Assembly (NCBI RefSeq): GCF_012317045.1
Contig: NZ_CP051154.1
Location: 3,844,001 to 3,908,000, forward strand
Origin: Leifsonia sp. PS1209
GTDB taxonomy: Bacteria > Actinomycetota > Actinomycetes > Actinomycetales > Microbacteriaceae
Direction of reading: 5' to 3'
DNA length: 64,000 bases
A model generated the notes under the pieces. The model made no database searches and was not told where the DNA came from. It was given only the letters and a program-made list of their open reading frames with translations. This document shows positions 53,001 to 61,769 of the stretch, piece by piece. Positions within the stretch are counted from its first letter, which is position 1; each line of letters opens with the position of its first letter. The position numbers and the translations under genes are program-made.

Positions 53001-54043
53001 GCGGACACCCCCGCTGTCGCGCGGTCTGCCGCGTAGCCGTCCCAGCCGGGGATCGTGCCGTCGACATCCCACAGGTCGAGCCAGCTGCCAGCCCCGCGCC
53101 ACAGGAATACCTGGCCCTTGATGAGGCGGCTGTTCTGTTCCGCCGATCGCAGCTCCTCGAGTTCGGCGGGAGTCAGGGGATCCTCGACCACCGCCCGCAG
53201 GTTGGAAGCCAGCTGCGACTCCTTCACCGAGAACGGGATCGGGATCTGGCCGCGTTGCACCGCCCATTTCAGGCAGATCGACGCCGGATGCACGCCGTGC
53301 GCTCTGGCGATCGAGAGCACGACGGGATGCTCCATGTCCGAGACGTCCGAGACGACGCGGTCACGTTCTGGACGCGACGGCGAGCCCAGGGGTGAGTAGC
53401 CCACGGGCTGGATCCCATGATCGAGGCAGAACCGGAAGAGCTCGGGCTGCTGAAAGCAGGGGTGCAGCTCCATCTCGTTCAAGGCCGGTGCGATCCGCGC
53501 GTCGGCGAGGATCGCTGTGAGCTTCGGGATGGTGACGTTCGAGGTCCCGAGGTGTCGCACGACTCCCTCGTCGACGAGCCCCTCCAGGGCGTGCCAGAGC
53601 GCCATGTACTCCTCGTGGATGTAGGGGCGCGCGTCCGGGTCACGGTCGGCCGCGTCGGCGAACGGCGCGTGGTGGTTCGGGAACGGCCAGTGCACGAACA
53701 CCGCGTCGAGCACGTCGAGTCGGAGGTCGCGTAGTGACCGACGGACCGAGGCGATCGCCGCGTCGGGCTCATGCGCATCGTTCCACACCTTCGACATGAC
53801 GAAGAACTCCTCGCGGGGCACACCGCCGGCGATCGCCCCCTGAAGGACGGTACCGACCTGCGCCTCGTTGCCGTACACCGAGGCACAGTCGATGAGGCGG
53901 TAGCCGGCCCGGATCGCTTCTCCGACCGCGGCGGCCACCTCCCCCGGCTGGTAGTGGTCGGACCCGAAGGTCCCCACTCCGATCGCGGGCATCACAGCCC
54001 CGCTCGCGAGACGCCGGGTCGGGACGCTGTCGATCCTGGTCAT
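52997..54043 (-). CDS. Aldo/keto reductase
   Basis: A 348-residue AKR with the full catalytic tetrad: Asp and Tyr in LIDCASVYGNEAQVG (~residues 51-56), Lys in FVMSKVWND and His in VFVHWPFPN. NADP-binding SVKESQLASNL near the C-terminus. A ~50-residue C-terminal extension (WLDLWDVDGTIPGWDGYAAD) is typical of plant-like/bacterial aldose reductases. Could be an L-fucose (aldose) dehydrogenase feeding fuconate formation. GGAG precedes the ATG. Confidence 0.8.
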   Translation of the reverse strand: MTRIDSVPTRRLASGAVMPAIGVGTFGSDHYQPGEVAAAVGEAIRAGYRLIDCASVYGNEAQVGTVLQGAIAGGVPREEFFVMSKVWNDAHEPDAAIASVRRSLRDLRLDVLDAVFVHWPFPNHHAPFADAADRDPDARPYIHEEYMALWHALEGLVDEGVVRHLGTSNVTIPKLTAILADARIAPALNEMELHPCFQQPELFRFCLDHGIQPVGYSPLGSPSRPERDRVVSDVSDMEHPVVLSIARAHGVHPASICLKWAVQRGQIPIPFSVKESQLASNLRAVVEDPLTPAELEELRSAEQNSRLIKGQVFLWRGAGSWLDLWDVDGTIPGWDGYAADRATAGVSA

Positions 54044-54095
54044 ATGTGTGTTCTCCGTTTCCTTCGGTTCTGGGGGTGTCTCGGCGGACGGCGCT

Positions 54096-55091
54096 TCACT
54101 GGAGCCGCACTAACGCCTTGACGACCTCACCGCGCGCGATCGCGTCGAAGGCGTCAGAGATGTCCGGGAGGTCGACGCGGTGCGTGACGTAAGTGTCGAC
54201 GGCGAGGTAGCCCGACTGCACGAGCTGCACGATGTTCGGCAGCACAGCGGTCTCATGGGTGGATGCGACGCGGAGGGTCACGTCGCGCGGCGCCGCCATG
54301 AGGTCCAGCTCTGCGGTGCCCTCCGGCGCGCTGTAGATGACGAGCCGACCACCCGGGCGTAGCCAGCCGTATTCGAGATCGACCATCGACGCCTGGCCGG
54401 AGGCTTCGAAGACGATGTCGGCGTCATGGCGCCGACGGAGCTCATCAGCGGCGTCGGCGGCGAGCAGAGTCTCCGTCGCCCCGGCACGTTTCGCTTGCTC
54501 GAGCCGCTCGGGCCGGCGCCCGACGCCGATGACCTGGGCCGCGCCGAGCAATGCGGCGTACCGCATGAGCGAAAGACCTGCGACGCCGGTGCCGGTGACG
54601 ACGACCCTCGCCCCCAGCACATCTTCCCGGCAGGCGACGCTGAACGTCTCGCTGAGGCTGATCGCGAGTGCCGCCGACACCGGGTCGGTCTCGGGCGGGA
54701 GCCGCACCCAGGGCGCCGCGCCCGCAGTGACCCCCCGATCCGCTGCCTCCGCACGGACATCCCGGACGACGCCGCGCTCCGCGAATCCGCCCCAGTACAT
54801 CGCGATAGGCGCTGACTCCGTCCCGTAGGCGGCCGGCCGCGTGACGATGTCGCCGATCGCGAGATGGCGTACCCCGGAGCCGATCGCCGTCACGCGGCCC
54901 ACCGACTCGTGGCCCAGGATGCTCGGATAGGAGACACCTCCACGGAAGGTGCCGGCGCGCAGCATCCTGTCAGTGCTCGAACACACTCCGCACCAGAGCA
55001 TCTCGACCTCGGCGTCGTAGTCGCCGATCCGCGGATCGGGCACCTCGACGACCGAGCCGCGGCCGGGTCCGTCCATCACGAAGGCTCGCAT
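54096..55091 (-). CDS. Zinc-type medium-chain alcohol dehydrogenase
   Basis: A 331-residue MDR protein. Catalytic zinc Cys in LWCGVCSSTDRM and Glu in LGHESVGRV; Rossmann loop VVVTGTGVAGLSLMRYAALLG. The four-cysteine structural zinc lobe is missing, which shortens the N-domain. Substrate may be L-fucose or a sugar alcohol, by context. Sits between the GH29 and AKR genes with a 4-bp gap to GH29. Confidence 0.8.
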   Translation of the reverse strand: MRAFVMDGPGRGSVVEVPDPRIGDYDAEVEMLWCGVCSSTDRMLRAGTFRGGVSYPSILGHESVGRVTAIGSGVRHLAIGDIVTRPAAYGTESAPIAMYWGGFAERGVVRDVRAEAADRGVTAGAAPWVRLPPETDPVSAALAISLSETFSVACREDVLGARVVVTGTGVAGLSLMRYAALLGAAQVIGVGRRPERLEQAKRAGATETLLAADAADELRRRHDADIVFEASGQASMVDLEYGWLRPGGRLVIYSAPEGTAELDLMAAPRDVTLRVASTHETAVLPNIVQLVQSGYLAVDTYVTHRVDLPDISDAFDAIARGEVVKALVRLQ

Positions 55092-55095
55092 GCCG

Positions 55096-56646
55096 CTAGA
55101 TGTTCAGTCCGTGGAAGAAGTCGATGCGCGTCTCGGCAGCCTCCGGCGCCAACTCGATTCGCACGACGGCGCCACCGGGGCCTGCCATCTCGGAATCGGG
55201 AAGCACGACCTCCAAATGCTCGCCCGTGCGGATCCACTCCGGCTGCTCCCGCGAGCCCAGAATCCGCACATCGACGATCGGACGGTCGACGAATCGGCTG
55301 TCTGAACCGAAGCTGCGGATCCGCATGCGGCCGTCCTCCGGACGGACGAGCCCGATCCCGTAGACGTAATCGTGGCCGACCTCGGTCATCCTCGTGAACC
55401 GGATGTCCTCCGCGCTGTACACGGCCGCCGCTGCGTCGGTGAACGATCCGGCAGCGGGAGCCGTCGGCCCCTCACCGAACACGACCCACGGACTGGAGCC
55501 GTAGATCGCTTCACCGTGCACGGCCAGCCAGTCGCCGACAGCCTCCAGAAGCGCCGCCTCCTCCTGGGGGATGGTCCCGTCGTGCCGGGGGCCGATGTTG
55601 AGGAGGAGGTTTCCGTTCTTCGCGACCACATCGACGAGCTCCTGGATGAGCTCGGAGGCGTCCTTGTAGTCGTGCCCCTCCACCCAGCTCCACGACGTCC
55701 GCGACACCGACGTGTCGTTCTGCCAGACGTCCGGCCGGATGCCGCCCATCGTGCCGCGCTCGATGTCCAGCACCGCTGAACCGGGCCGAAAGGACTCCCA
55801 CTTGTAGTTGATGACGACTTCGCGCCCCCACTCCGCCGCACGGTTGTAGTAATACGCGGCGAGTCTGCGGATGTATGGCTCGAACGACGGCTCCTCGATT
55901 CCGGTGTCGAAGTAGAGGATCTGTGGCCGGTAGGAGTCGATGATCTCGACCGTGCGCAGCAGCCAGTCCTCAAGGAACCGCTCGGTGGGGTTCATCTCCT
56001 TGCGCAGCGCAGGGCCGTACAGGTCGGCGTACGCGGGATCGCGGACGTCGGAGTCGAACTGCGCTCCGCCATTCATGAAGAACCAGTGCTCCGCCCGGTG
56101 GGTCGACGCACCGGTGATCAGCCAGGCCTGGTCGACGGCCGCGAAGAGATCTCCCATCACGTCGCGCTCCGGGCCCACCTCGGTCACCTTCCAACGCGAG
56201 CGTGCGGTGTCGTACATCGTGTAGCCGTCGTGGTGCTCCGCGACCGGGACCACGAACTGCGCGCCCGCCCGCTTGAACAGCGCGACCCACTCCTTCGGGT
56301 CGTAGTGCTCCATGCGGAAGTGAGGAAGGAAGTCTTTATACCCGAAGCGGTCGTGCGGTCCGTATGTCGCCACGTGGTGCTCGAACGCGGGCGTGCCCCG
56401 CTGGTACATGGTGCGCGGGTACCACTCGTTGCCGAAGGCCGGCACCGAGAAGGCTCCCCAGTGCAGGAAGATGCCGAACTTGGCGTCGCGGTACCACTGC
56501 GGAGCGCGATAGCGGGACAGTGACTCCCACGTAGCGTCGTACGGCCCGGCTTCGATGACGGCATCCACCATCGAGAGCGCCGGACGATTGTCCGACACGT
56601 CGACCGGCGCCGGCAGCGTCGTGGGGTCGAGTGGTTCGAGGTTCAC
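55096..56646 (-). CDS. Glycoside hydrolase family 29 alpha-L-fucosidase
   Basis: A 516-residue GH29 fucosidase. Hallmarks: WYRDAKFGIFLHWGAFSVPAFGNEWYPRTMY, FVVPVAEHHDGYTMYDT, nucleophile Asp in ILYFDTGIEEP (~247), GTMGGIRPDVWQNDTSVS and NGNLLLNIGPRHDGTIPQEE. A C-terminal beta domain follows. No signal peptide: it releases L-fucose from imported oligosaccharides. GTG 56646 with GGAG 8 bases upstream. Directly downstream of the transporter genes. Confidence 0.92.
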   Translation of the reverse strand: MNLEPLDPTTLPAPVDVSDNRPALSMVDAVIEAGPYDATWESLSRYRAPQWYRDAKFGIFLHWGAFSVPAFGNEWYPRTMYQRGTPAFEHHVATYGPHDRFGYKDFLPHFRMEHYDPKEWVALFKRAGAQFVVPVAEHHDGYTMYDTARSRWKVTEVGPERDVMGDLFAAVDQAWLITGASTHRAEHWFFMNGGAQFDSDVRDPAYADLYGPALRKEMNPTERFLEDWLLRTVEIIDSYRPQILYFDTGIEEPSFEPYIRRLAAYYYNRAAEWGREVVINYKWESFRPGSAVLDIERGTMGGIRPDVWQNDTSVSRTSWSWVEGHDYKDASELIQELVDVVAKNGNLLLNIGPRHDGTIPQEEAALLEAVGDWLAVHGEAIYGSSPWVVFGEGPTAPAAGSFTDAAAAVYSAEDIRFTRMTEVGHDYVYGIGLVRPEDGRMRIRSFGSDSRFVDRPIVDVRILGSREQPEWIRTGEHLEVVLPDSEMAGPGGAVVRIELAPEAAETRIDFFHGLNI

Positions 56647-56666
56647 ATTTCTCCGTCCGTCGGGGC

Positions 56667-57536
56667 TCAACGGCCGCCGAAGGCGCCCGCGCCGATCGCG
56701 GCCACCAGTTGTCTCTGGGCGAACGCGACCACGACCACCACAGGAGCGATTGTCATCACGCACGCCGCCATCAGCAGCTGCCATTGCGTTCCGGTCTGGG
56801 TGGTGAACCCGGCGATCCCGATGGGGATCGTCCACTTGTCGGAGCTGTTGAGGATGATCAGCGGCCACAGGAAGCTGTTCCAGCTGCCCAGGAACGCGAA
56901 GATCGAAAGCACCGACAGGGCCGGCCGGACCAGCGGGACGATGACGCTGATGAGGATGCGCCAGGTCGTTGCCCCGTCGAGCCGAGCGGCCTCCTCCAGC
57001 TCTGCCGGAATCTGGAGCATGAACTGCCGGAGCAGAAACGCTCCGAAGGCGCCGAACAGTCCGGGCAGGATCAGAGCCACCCACGTGTCCGCTAGCCCCG
57101 CCTGGTCGAAACCGAGGAACAGGGGAACGACGGCGACCTCGCTCGGCAGGGTCAGCGTGATGACGAACAGCAGGAAGACGGCGCTTCGACCCGGGAACTT
57201 CAGCCGCGCGAACGCGAACGCGGTGAGGGTGGCCACGATCAGCGTCAGCACCGTTGAGATGGCGGCCACGACCAGGCTGTTCAGGAGCAGGCGTCCGAAG
57301 TCGACCTCGGTCCACGCATCCACGAAATTGGACCAGAGGACCTTCGATCCGATGAAGGTGATCTGCGCCGCGAACACCTCGTTCGCCGGCTTCAGCGCGG
57401 TGAAGAATGTCCAGATCAGCGGGAACGAGAACACGATCGCGAACAGCCACGCCACAGTCGTGTTGGCGGCGAACCCGATGGTCCGTCCCCGGCGTCGCCA
57501 GCGAGAGCTCGAGGCCGGTAACTGGTGCTCAGTCAT
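56667..57536 (-). CDS. Carbohydrate ABC transporter permease, MalG type (fucose locus)
   Basis: A 289-residue permease with six membrane segments (first at TTVAWLFAIVFSFPLIWTFFTAL) and the EAA loop LEEAARLDGATTWRILISVIVPLVRPAL (residues ~190-218). The ATG overlaps the MalF stop by 8 bp, the same arrangement as in the glucoside operon. No ATPase gene nearby. Confidence 0.9.
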   Translation of the reverse strand: MTEHQLPASSSRWRRRGRTIGFAANTTVAWLFAIVFSFPLIWTFFTALKPANEVFAAQITFIGSKVLWSNFVDAWTEVDFGRLLLNSLVVAAISTVLTLIVATLTAFAFARLKFPGRSAVFLLFVITLTLPSEVAVVPLFLGFDQAGLADTWVALILPGLFGAFGAFLLRQFMLQIPAELEEAARLDGATTWRILISVIVPLVRPALSVLSIFAFLGSWNSFLWPLIILNSSDKWTIPIGIAGFTTQTGTQWQLLMAACVMTIAPVVVVVAFAQRQLVAAIGAGAFGGR

Positions 57537-58488
57537 AGTGGACCCACTTCCTCTGTCCCCAGAGTTGGAACAGCGTGAAGATCGCGATGATCACGAACAG
57601 CACGGTGGCGATAGCCGACGCGTAACCGAGCTGGTTGTTCGTGAAGGCGGTCTGATAGAGGTACAGCATGATCGTCATCGTGCTGTTGCCGGGGCCGCCG
57701 CCCGTGATCACATAGGCCTGAGCGAAGGTCTGCCAAGCGCCGATCACGGTCAGCACCGTGGTGAAGAACAGGGCCGGGCTGACCAGCGGCAGCGTGATCG
57801 AGAAGAAGCGTCGGAACCGGCCGGCCCCGTCGATCCGCGACGCCGCGACGACATCGGGGCTGATCGAGTCGATGCCGGCACCGAGCACGATCATGTTGTA
57901 CCCGAACGACTGCCAGAGCGAGACGCCGATCACGACGGTCAGAGCCCAATTCCCGTCGCTGAGCCAGGGGATCGGAGCAAGCCCGATGCCCGTCAACGCC
58001 TGGTTGACGGCTCCATCCTTCTGAAACAGCAGACGGAAGACCGCGGCGTTCGCCACCATCGGCGACAGCGCCGGGATCAGGAAGATCACGCGGAGCCAAT
58101 TGCGGCCGGCAATGCGCGTCTTCAGCCAGAGCGCCATCGCCATCGAGATCGCGATGTTCGCCGGGACATAGATGAGCACGAAGATCGCTGTCACCATGAC
58201 GCTGTTGAGGAACTGCGGGTCGCGCAGCAGCCGGAGGTAGTTCTCGGCCCCGGTGAACTGGGTGCCTCCCAGCAGGGTCGAGTCGGAGAATCCCAAGATC
58301 AGCGAAGCGACCTGCGGGATGACGATGAACACCGCCAGCCCGATGAGTCCGGGGAGCACGAAGGCCCACCCCACCCAGCGGGGGCCCCCGAGGAGCCGGC
58401 GACGAAGCCGGCCCCTCGGGGGTTCCGGTTGGGCGACGGACCCGTTGGAGACCTCTTTCTCCGCACGGTCCAGACGCACGAATGTCAT
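57529..58488 (-). CDS. Carbohydrate ABC transporter permease, MalF type (fucose locus)
   Basis: A 319-residue permease. A basic N-terminal tail (RGRLRRRLLGG) leads into WVGWAFVLPGLIGLAVFIVIPQV; EAA loop VVAASRIDGAGRFRRFFSITLPLVSPALFF (residues ~210-240). The region coding for the tail contains a long near-perfect inverted repeat (58385-58422). Start overlaps the binding-protein stop by 4 bp. Confidence 0.9.
   Translation of the reverse strand: MTFVRLDRAEKEVSNGSVAQPEPPRGRLRRRLLGGPRWVGWAFVLPGLIGLAVFIVIPQVASLILGFSDSTLLGGTQFTGAENYLRLLRDPQFLNSVMVTAIFVLIYVPANIAISMAMALWLKTRIAGRNWLRVIFLIPALSPMVANAAVFRLLFQKDGAVNQALTGIGLAPIPWLSDGNWALTVVIGVSLWQSFGYNMIVLGAGIDSISPDVVAASRIDGAGRFRRFFSITLPLVSPALFFTTVLTVIGAWQTFAQAYVITGGGPGNSTMTIMLYLYQTAFTNNQLGYASAIATVLFVIIAIFTLFQLWGQRKWVHYD
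58385..58422. repeat. Intragenic 16-bp hairpin
   Basis: CCCCCGAGGAGCCGGC (58385-58400) and GCCGGCCCCTCGGGGG (58407-58422) pair with a single mismatch around a 6-base loop. It lies within codons ~23-35 of the MalF-type permease gene, where a stable mRNA hairpin would be expected to slow translation or lower expression relative to the binding protein. Confidence 0.6.
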
Positions 58489-59753
58489 TGTCCGAGGCCG
58501 GCCTTGACCTGCTGCAGCACCTCGGTCACCGTGCTCTTACCGGAGAAGGCGTTCACCTCGTACTGCGTCAGAAGCGTGTCGATCTGAGCCTGGTTCGACG
58601 GAACAGGCGAGGGCGTCGCGTCGCCGGTCATCTGCTTGATCACCGTGGTGAACTCCGGCGACCCGACGTTGGTGGACCATGCGTCCAGGGCGTCGATACG
58701 CGCGGGCACGGATGCCTGCGACTTCGTGACGAACTCGAGTCCGCTCTTGCTCGTCATCGCCTCGATGGCCTTGAATGCCTTCTGCTTGTCGCCACAGGTC
58801 TTCGTGATGCCGAAGCCCGATCCGCCGATGAAACCCTTCGAGGTGCCGCTCTTGCTCGGAATGACGGCGATGCCGACGTTGTCCTTGCCGAGGCTCTGCT
58901 GCGCGTGCTGCAGATCCCACAGCCCCTGCATCTCCATGGCCGACTGACCGGTGTTGAATGCGTCGATGTCGGGGAAAGTGCCGCCCGCGGCTGCCTCGAG
59001 CGGCTTCGCAACCTTGTACTTGTTCGACAGGTCGACGAGCAGCTGCAGCGCGTCGCGGAAGTTCGGGTCGGTGAACTTCGGGCCGTTCTCGTCTGCCCAC
59101 GGGTGTCCGTCGGCAGCCATGAGGGTGCTGATGGGGTTCGACCCCTGAGGGATGGCGAAGCCGTACACACCGTTCCTCGTGGTCGCCTTCGCTGCCGCGA
59201 TGAAGTCGTCGGTCGTCCAGCTGTTGCTGGGGTCGGCCACGCCGGCTTCCTTGAACATCTTCTTGTTGTAGAGGACGACCGTGGGCCCGGCGTTGAACGG
59301 GATGGAGTAGAGCTTTCCGTCGACGCTGAGCTGCTCCAGCATCGCCGAACTGTACGCCGACAGGTCGAGCTTGTTCTTCTTCGCGAGGTCGTCCAGAGGC
59401 TCCAGCCCCTGCACGTACTGGTTCACCCGGCCGTTCTGGAACGTCACCAGGCACGGTGCGCTGCTGCTCTTCATCACCGTGGGGAGCTTCGTGTAGTAGT
59501 CGCCGATCGGCGGACCGGAGAAGCTCACCGCCATCTTCGGATCGGCGTGCTTTCCTCCGGCGATGTAATCGCTCCACTGCTGCTTGTCGGCCTTGCCGCC
59601 GATCCACGTGTACATCTTGAGCGTGCCGCCGTCGAGGCCCGAGGTCGCGCCTCCGCCCCCCGAGCATGCAGAGAGACCGAGGGCGAGCACGCCCGCGACC
59701 GCGACGAAGACGCCGACGCGTCCCCGTCTCCTCGTGTTTTTCAACCGTGACAT
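58485..59753 (-). CDS. Sugar ABC transporter substrate-binding lipoprotein (fucose locus)
   Basis: A 422-residue family 1 solute-binding protein. Arg-rich n-region, hydrophobic core VGVFVAVAGVLALGLSAC with lipobox Cys30. Body: GTLKMYTWIGGKADKQQWSDYI, LYSIPFNAGPTVVLYNKKMF, GQSAMEMQGLWDL. Very strong ribosome-binding site AAGGAGGAG. First gene of a ten-gene minus-strand unit ending with fuconate dehydratase. Ligand probably a fucosylated oligosaccharide. Confidence 0.88.
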   Translation of the reverse strand: MSRLKNTRRRGRVGVFVAVAGVLALGLSACSGGGGATSGLDGGTLKMYTWIGGKADKQQWSDYIAGGKHADPKMAVSFSGPPIGDYYTKLPTVMKSSSAPCLVTFQNGRVNQYVQGLEPLDDLAKKNKLDLSAYSSAMLEQLSVDGKLYSIPFNAGPTVVLYNKKMFKEAGVADPSNSWTTDDFIAAAKATTRNGVYGFAIPQGSNPISTLMAADGHPWADENGPKFTDPNFRDALQLLVDLSNKYKVAKPLEAAAGGTFPDIDAFNTGQSAMEMQGLWDLQHAQQSLGKDNVGIAVIPSKSGTSKGFIGGSGFGITKTCGDKQKAFKAIEAMTSKSGLEFVTKSQASVPARIDALDAWSTNVGSPEFTTVIKQMTGDATPSPVPSNQAQIDTLLTQYEVNAFSGKSTVTEVLQQVKAGLGQ

Positions 59754-59779
59754 CTTGAACTCCTCCTTGAGTACTAGGG

Positions 59780-59791
59780 CGAAACGTTACG
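59780..59791. promoter_or_regulatory. LacI-type operator candidate in the binding-protein promoter
   Basis: CGAAACGTTACG is a near-palindrome with the central ACGT/CG typical of LacI-family operators. It lies 27 bp upstream of the binding-protein ATG. A second copy, CTAAACGTTTCG, lies at 59848-59859 inside the 3' end of the upstream oxidoreductase gene. Both differ from the tandem sites at 61706-61740. Confidence 0.45.
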
Positions 59792-59827
59792 ACTTAGGTG
59801 AATGCTAGAAGTTTCGGTGATGCGAAG

Positions 59828-60838
59828 TCAAGAGTTTCCGTCCACCACTAAACGTTTCGTGCGCTCCGTCTCCTTCAGCAGATCGTGCGCGAGGATGGTC
59901 TCTGCGACGGTCATCGTTTTCAGCGCATCGCCGAAATGCGACGACGGCAGACGACGCGTGCGCACCGCCTCGATGAACTCGGCGCTCTTGGCCCGAAAGC
60001 CTCCGCGCACGTGGAGGTCCGAGGAACCCGCCGAGTCGGCGGCATCCAACTCCTCGCGCCCGTCGGCGTCCCAGACGGTGCCGCCGACCTCGAGATCGCC
60101 TTCCGCCACGATCCCCTGCCCGTGGATTTCCACGCCGAACGTCCTCCGGCCGCTCGTCCAGTTCGTGATCATGACCCCGACCGCGCCCGTGTCGAACTCG
60201 AGCGTCGCCGCAATGAAGTTGATGTCGTCGACGATCACGCGGCGCGTCACATCCGAGACGGCGATGACCTCGCCGCCGCAGAGGTGCCGGAGGGTGTCGA
60301 TCACGTGGACGCCGTCGTCCATCATCCGGTCGCGCGCCGACACCATCGGGGTCGGATCGTTCTTGTAGAACCGGCACACCGCATGGACCACCTCGCCGCG
60401 CTCGCGCACCCGGCCGACCATGCGCGCCAGCAGGGGGGACGCACGCCGCTGGAAGCCCACCTGCGTGACGCAGCCGTTCTCGTCGGCGAGGCGTGCGAGC
60501 GTGCGCGCCTGATGAACAGTCAGGCCGAGCGGTTTCTCGACGAAGAGATCGAGGCCGCGCACGAGGCACTCGCACCAGATGCCGAACATGATCTCGGGCG
60601 GCCCGATCACGTAGACGGCGTCCGGACGCGTCTCGTCGAGCATCGCCGACCAATCGGCGAATAGAGCAGTGATACCCCATCGTTCGCCGGTCTCCCGGAG
60701 CCGTTCCGGCGAGAGATCGCAGATGCCCGCGATCTCCACATCCGGAAGCGACGTCAACGACGGGTAGTGGACGAGGTTCGCCATCTGTCCGGCGCCGATG
60801 ACGGCGACGCGCACAGGCCCCCTCTCCGCTGCGCTCAT
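59828..60838 (-). CDS. Gfo/Idh/MocA-family oxidoreductase
   Basis: A 336-residue NAD(P)-dependent sugar dehydrogenase-like protein: Rossmann loop VAVIGAGQMANLVHYP, the LFVEKPLGLTVHQA motif with catalytic Lys (~residue 97), and the C-terminal beta domain with DDGVHVIDTLRHLCGG supplying a possible catalytic His. Substrate unknown, probably a sugar or sugar acid linked to the locus. ATG overlaps the TIM-barrel gene stop by 4 bp. Confidence 0.82.
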   Translation of the reverse strand: MSAAERGPVRVAVIGAGQMANLVHYPSLTSLPDVEIAGICDLSPERLRETGERWGITALFADWSAMLDETRPDAVYVIGPPEIMFGIWCECLVRGLDLFVEKPLGLTVHQARTLARLADENGCVTQVGFQRRASPLLARMVGRVRERGEVVHAVCRFYKNDPTPMVSARDRMMDDGVHVIDTLRHLCGGEVIAVSDVTRRVIVDDINFIAATLEFDTGAVGVMITNWTSGRRTFGVEIHGQGIVAEGDLEVGGTVWDADGREELDAADSAGSSDLHVRGGFRAKSAEFIEAVRTRRLPSSHFGDALKTMTVAETILAHDLLKETERTKRLVVDGNS

Positions 60839-61656
60839 CGGAGTGCCCCCGCGACGCCCTGAGCAGCGGTTCGCAGGCTTCGCGCGTATTCGAGGTCCCG
60901 TGTCACTTTCGCGACGAGGTCGCTCTCGTCCGTGTATTCCGCGGTGAGGCAGATCGCGCCGGCGAACGCATGCTCCACGAGGTAGCTGATCGCGCGACCC
61001 CATTCCGCCATACCGCTGCGGGCGTCGGTGAAGACCGGTTCCCAGGCAGGATCCCCCTGCGAAGACACCCGCTCGTAGTATGCGCTCTTGAGGTTGACCA
61101 TCCCGAGCCACGGCCACAGCAGTTCCAGACCATGCTCCGGCCGCTTGCGAGCGAGGGCGTCGTGCGCCGCGTCCCAGATCGCCGCGACGAATCGGGGATC
61201 GACGTCCTGGAGCAGCGCGAAGAGCTCCGAAGAGTCGGCGATGTAGTCGTCGTAGTGCGGCTGGATCGCGACCCGAACGCCATGGCGTTCGGCCCTTTCG
61301 GAGAGGCCGGCGAGTGTCCGGCGTATGTCCGCGCCCGTTGCGGCGTAGCCACCGGACCCGATGGGCACCATGATTCGGATGAGCGGCACGCCCGCCTCCG
61401 CACACGCGGCGAACGTCGCCTCGTCCGTACCCGAGGCGATGCTGGAGACGGCGACCCCGGCTCGCGCGAGTTCCCGCACCGCCGTCGGGAGGGCCGTCGA
61501 CACGTCATCCGGCGTCACCTGATAGCCGGGCCGCACGGGTAGCTCGACGGCGTCGAAGCCCATGGTCGCCACCAGCTCGCCGAGATCGCCGATGCGTGGC
61601 TCTCGCCACGGTTTGGTGAAGACGCTCCAGGTCGTCGTGGGATCAATGTGTGGCAT
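60835..61656 (-). CDS. Sugar phosphate isomerase/epimerase-type TIM barrel
   Basis: A 273-residue AP-endonuclease-2-like barrel: FDAVELPVRPGYQVTP early, then RHGVRVAIQPHYDDYIADSSELFALL, FVAAIWDAAHDAL and GMVNLKSAYYERV placing the usual metal-binding residues. Family includes hexulose epimerases and inosose dehydratases. GAGGAG precedes the ATG at 61656. First gene of a two-gene unit with the Gfo/Idh/MocA gene, facing the LacI gene across tandem operators. Confidence 0.75.
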   Translation of the reverse strand: MPHIDPTTTWSVFTKPWREPRIGDLGELVATMGFDAVELPVRPGYQVTPDDVSTALPTAVRELARAGVAVSSIASGTDEATFAACAEAGVPLIRIMVPIGSGGYAATGADIRRTLAGLSERAERHGVRVAIQPHYDDYIADSSELFALLQDVDPRFVAAIWDAAHDALARKRPEHGLELLWPWLGMVNLKSAYYERVSSQGDPAWEPVFTDARSGMAEWGRAISYLVEHAFAGAICLTAEYTDESDLVAKVTRDLEYARSLRTAAQGVAGALR

Positions 61657-61705
61657 GTCGGACTCCTCGTCAGGGACGTCGCGGGGAGGACGCCCGGAAA
61701 ATTTT

Positions 61706-61740
61706 GTGCAACGATACAGTAGTTCGTGCAACGATACAGT
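61706..61740. promoter_or_regulatory. Tandem LacI-family operators
   Basis: GTGCAACGATACAGT occurs twice (61706-61720 and 61726-61740) with a period of exactly 20 bp, about two helical turns. Its core TGCAACGATACA is a LacI/CRE-like imperfect palindrome with central CG. The pair lies between the divergent TIM-barrel and LacI-type genes, 30 bp before the regulator start. Confidence 0.75.
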
Positions 61741-61769
61741 GAATCCGAAGCTCGTCAATCAGAGAAGGG

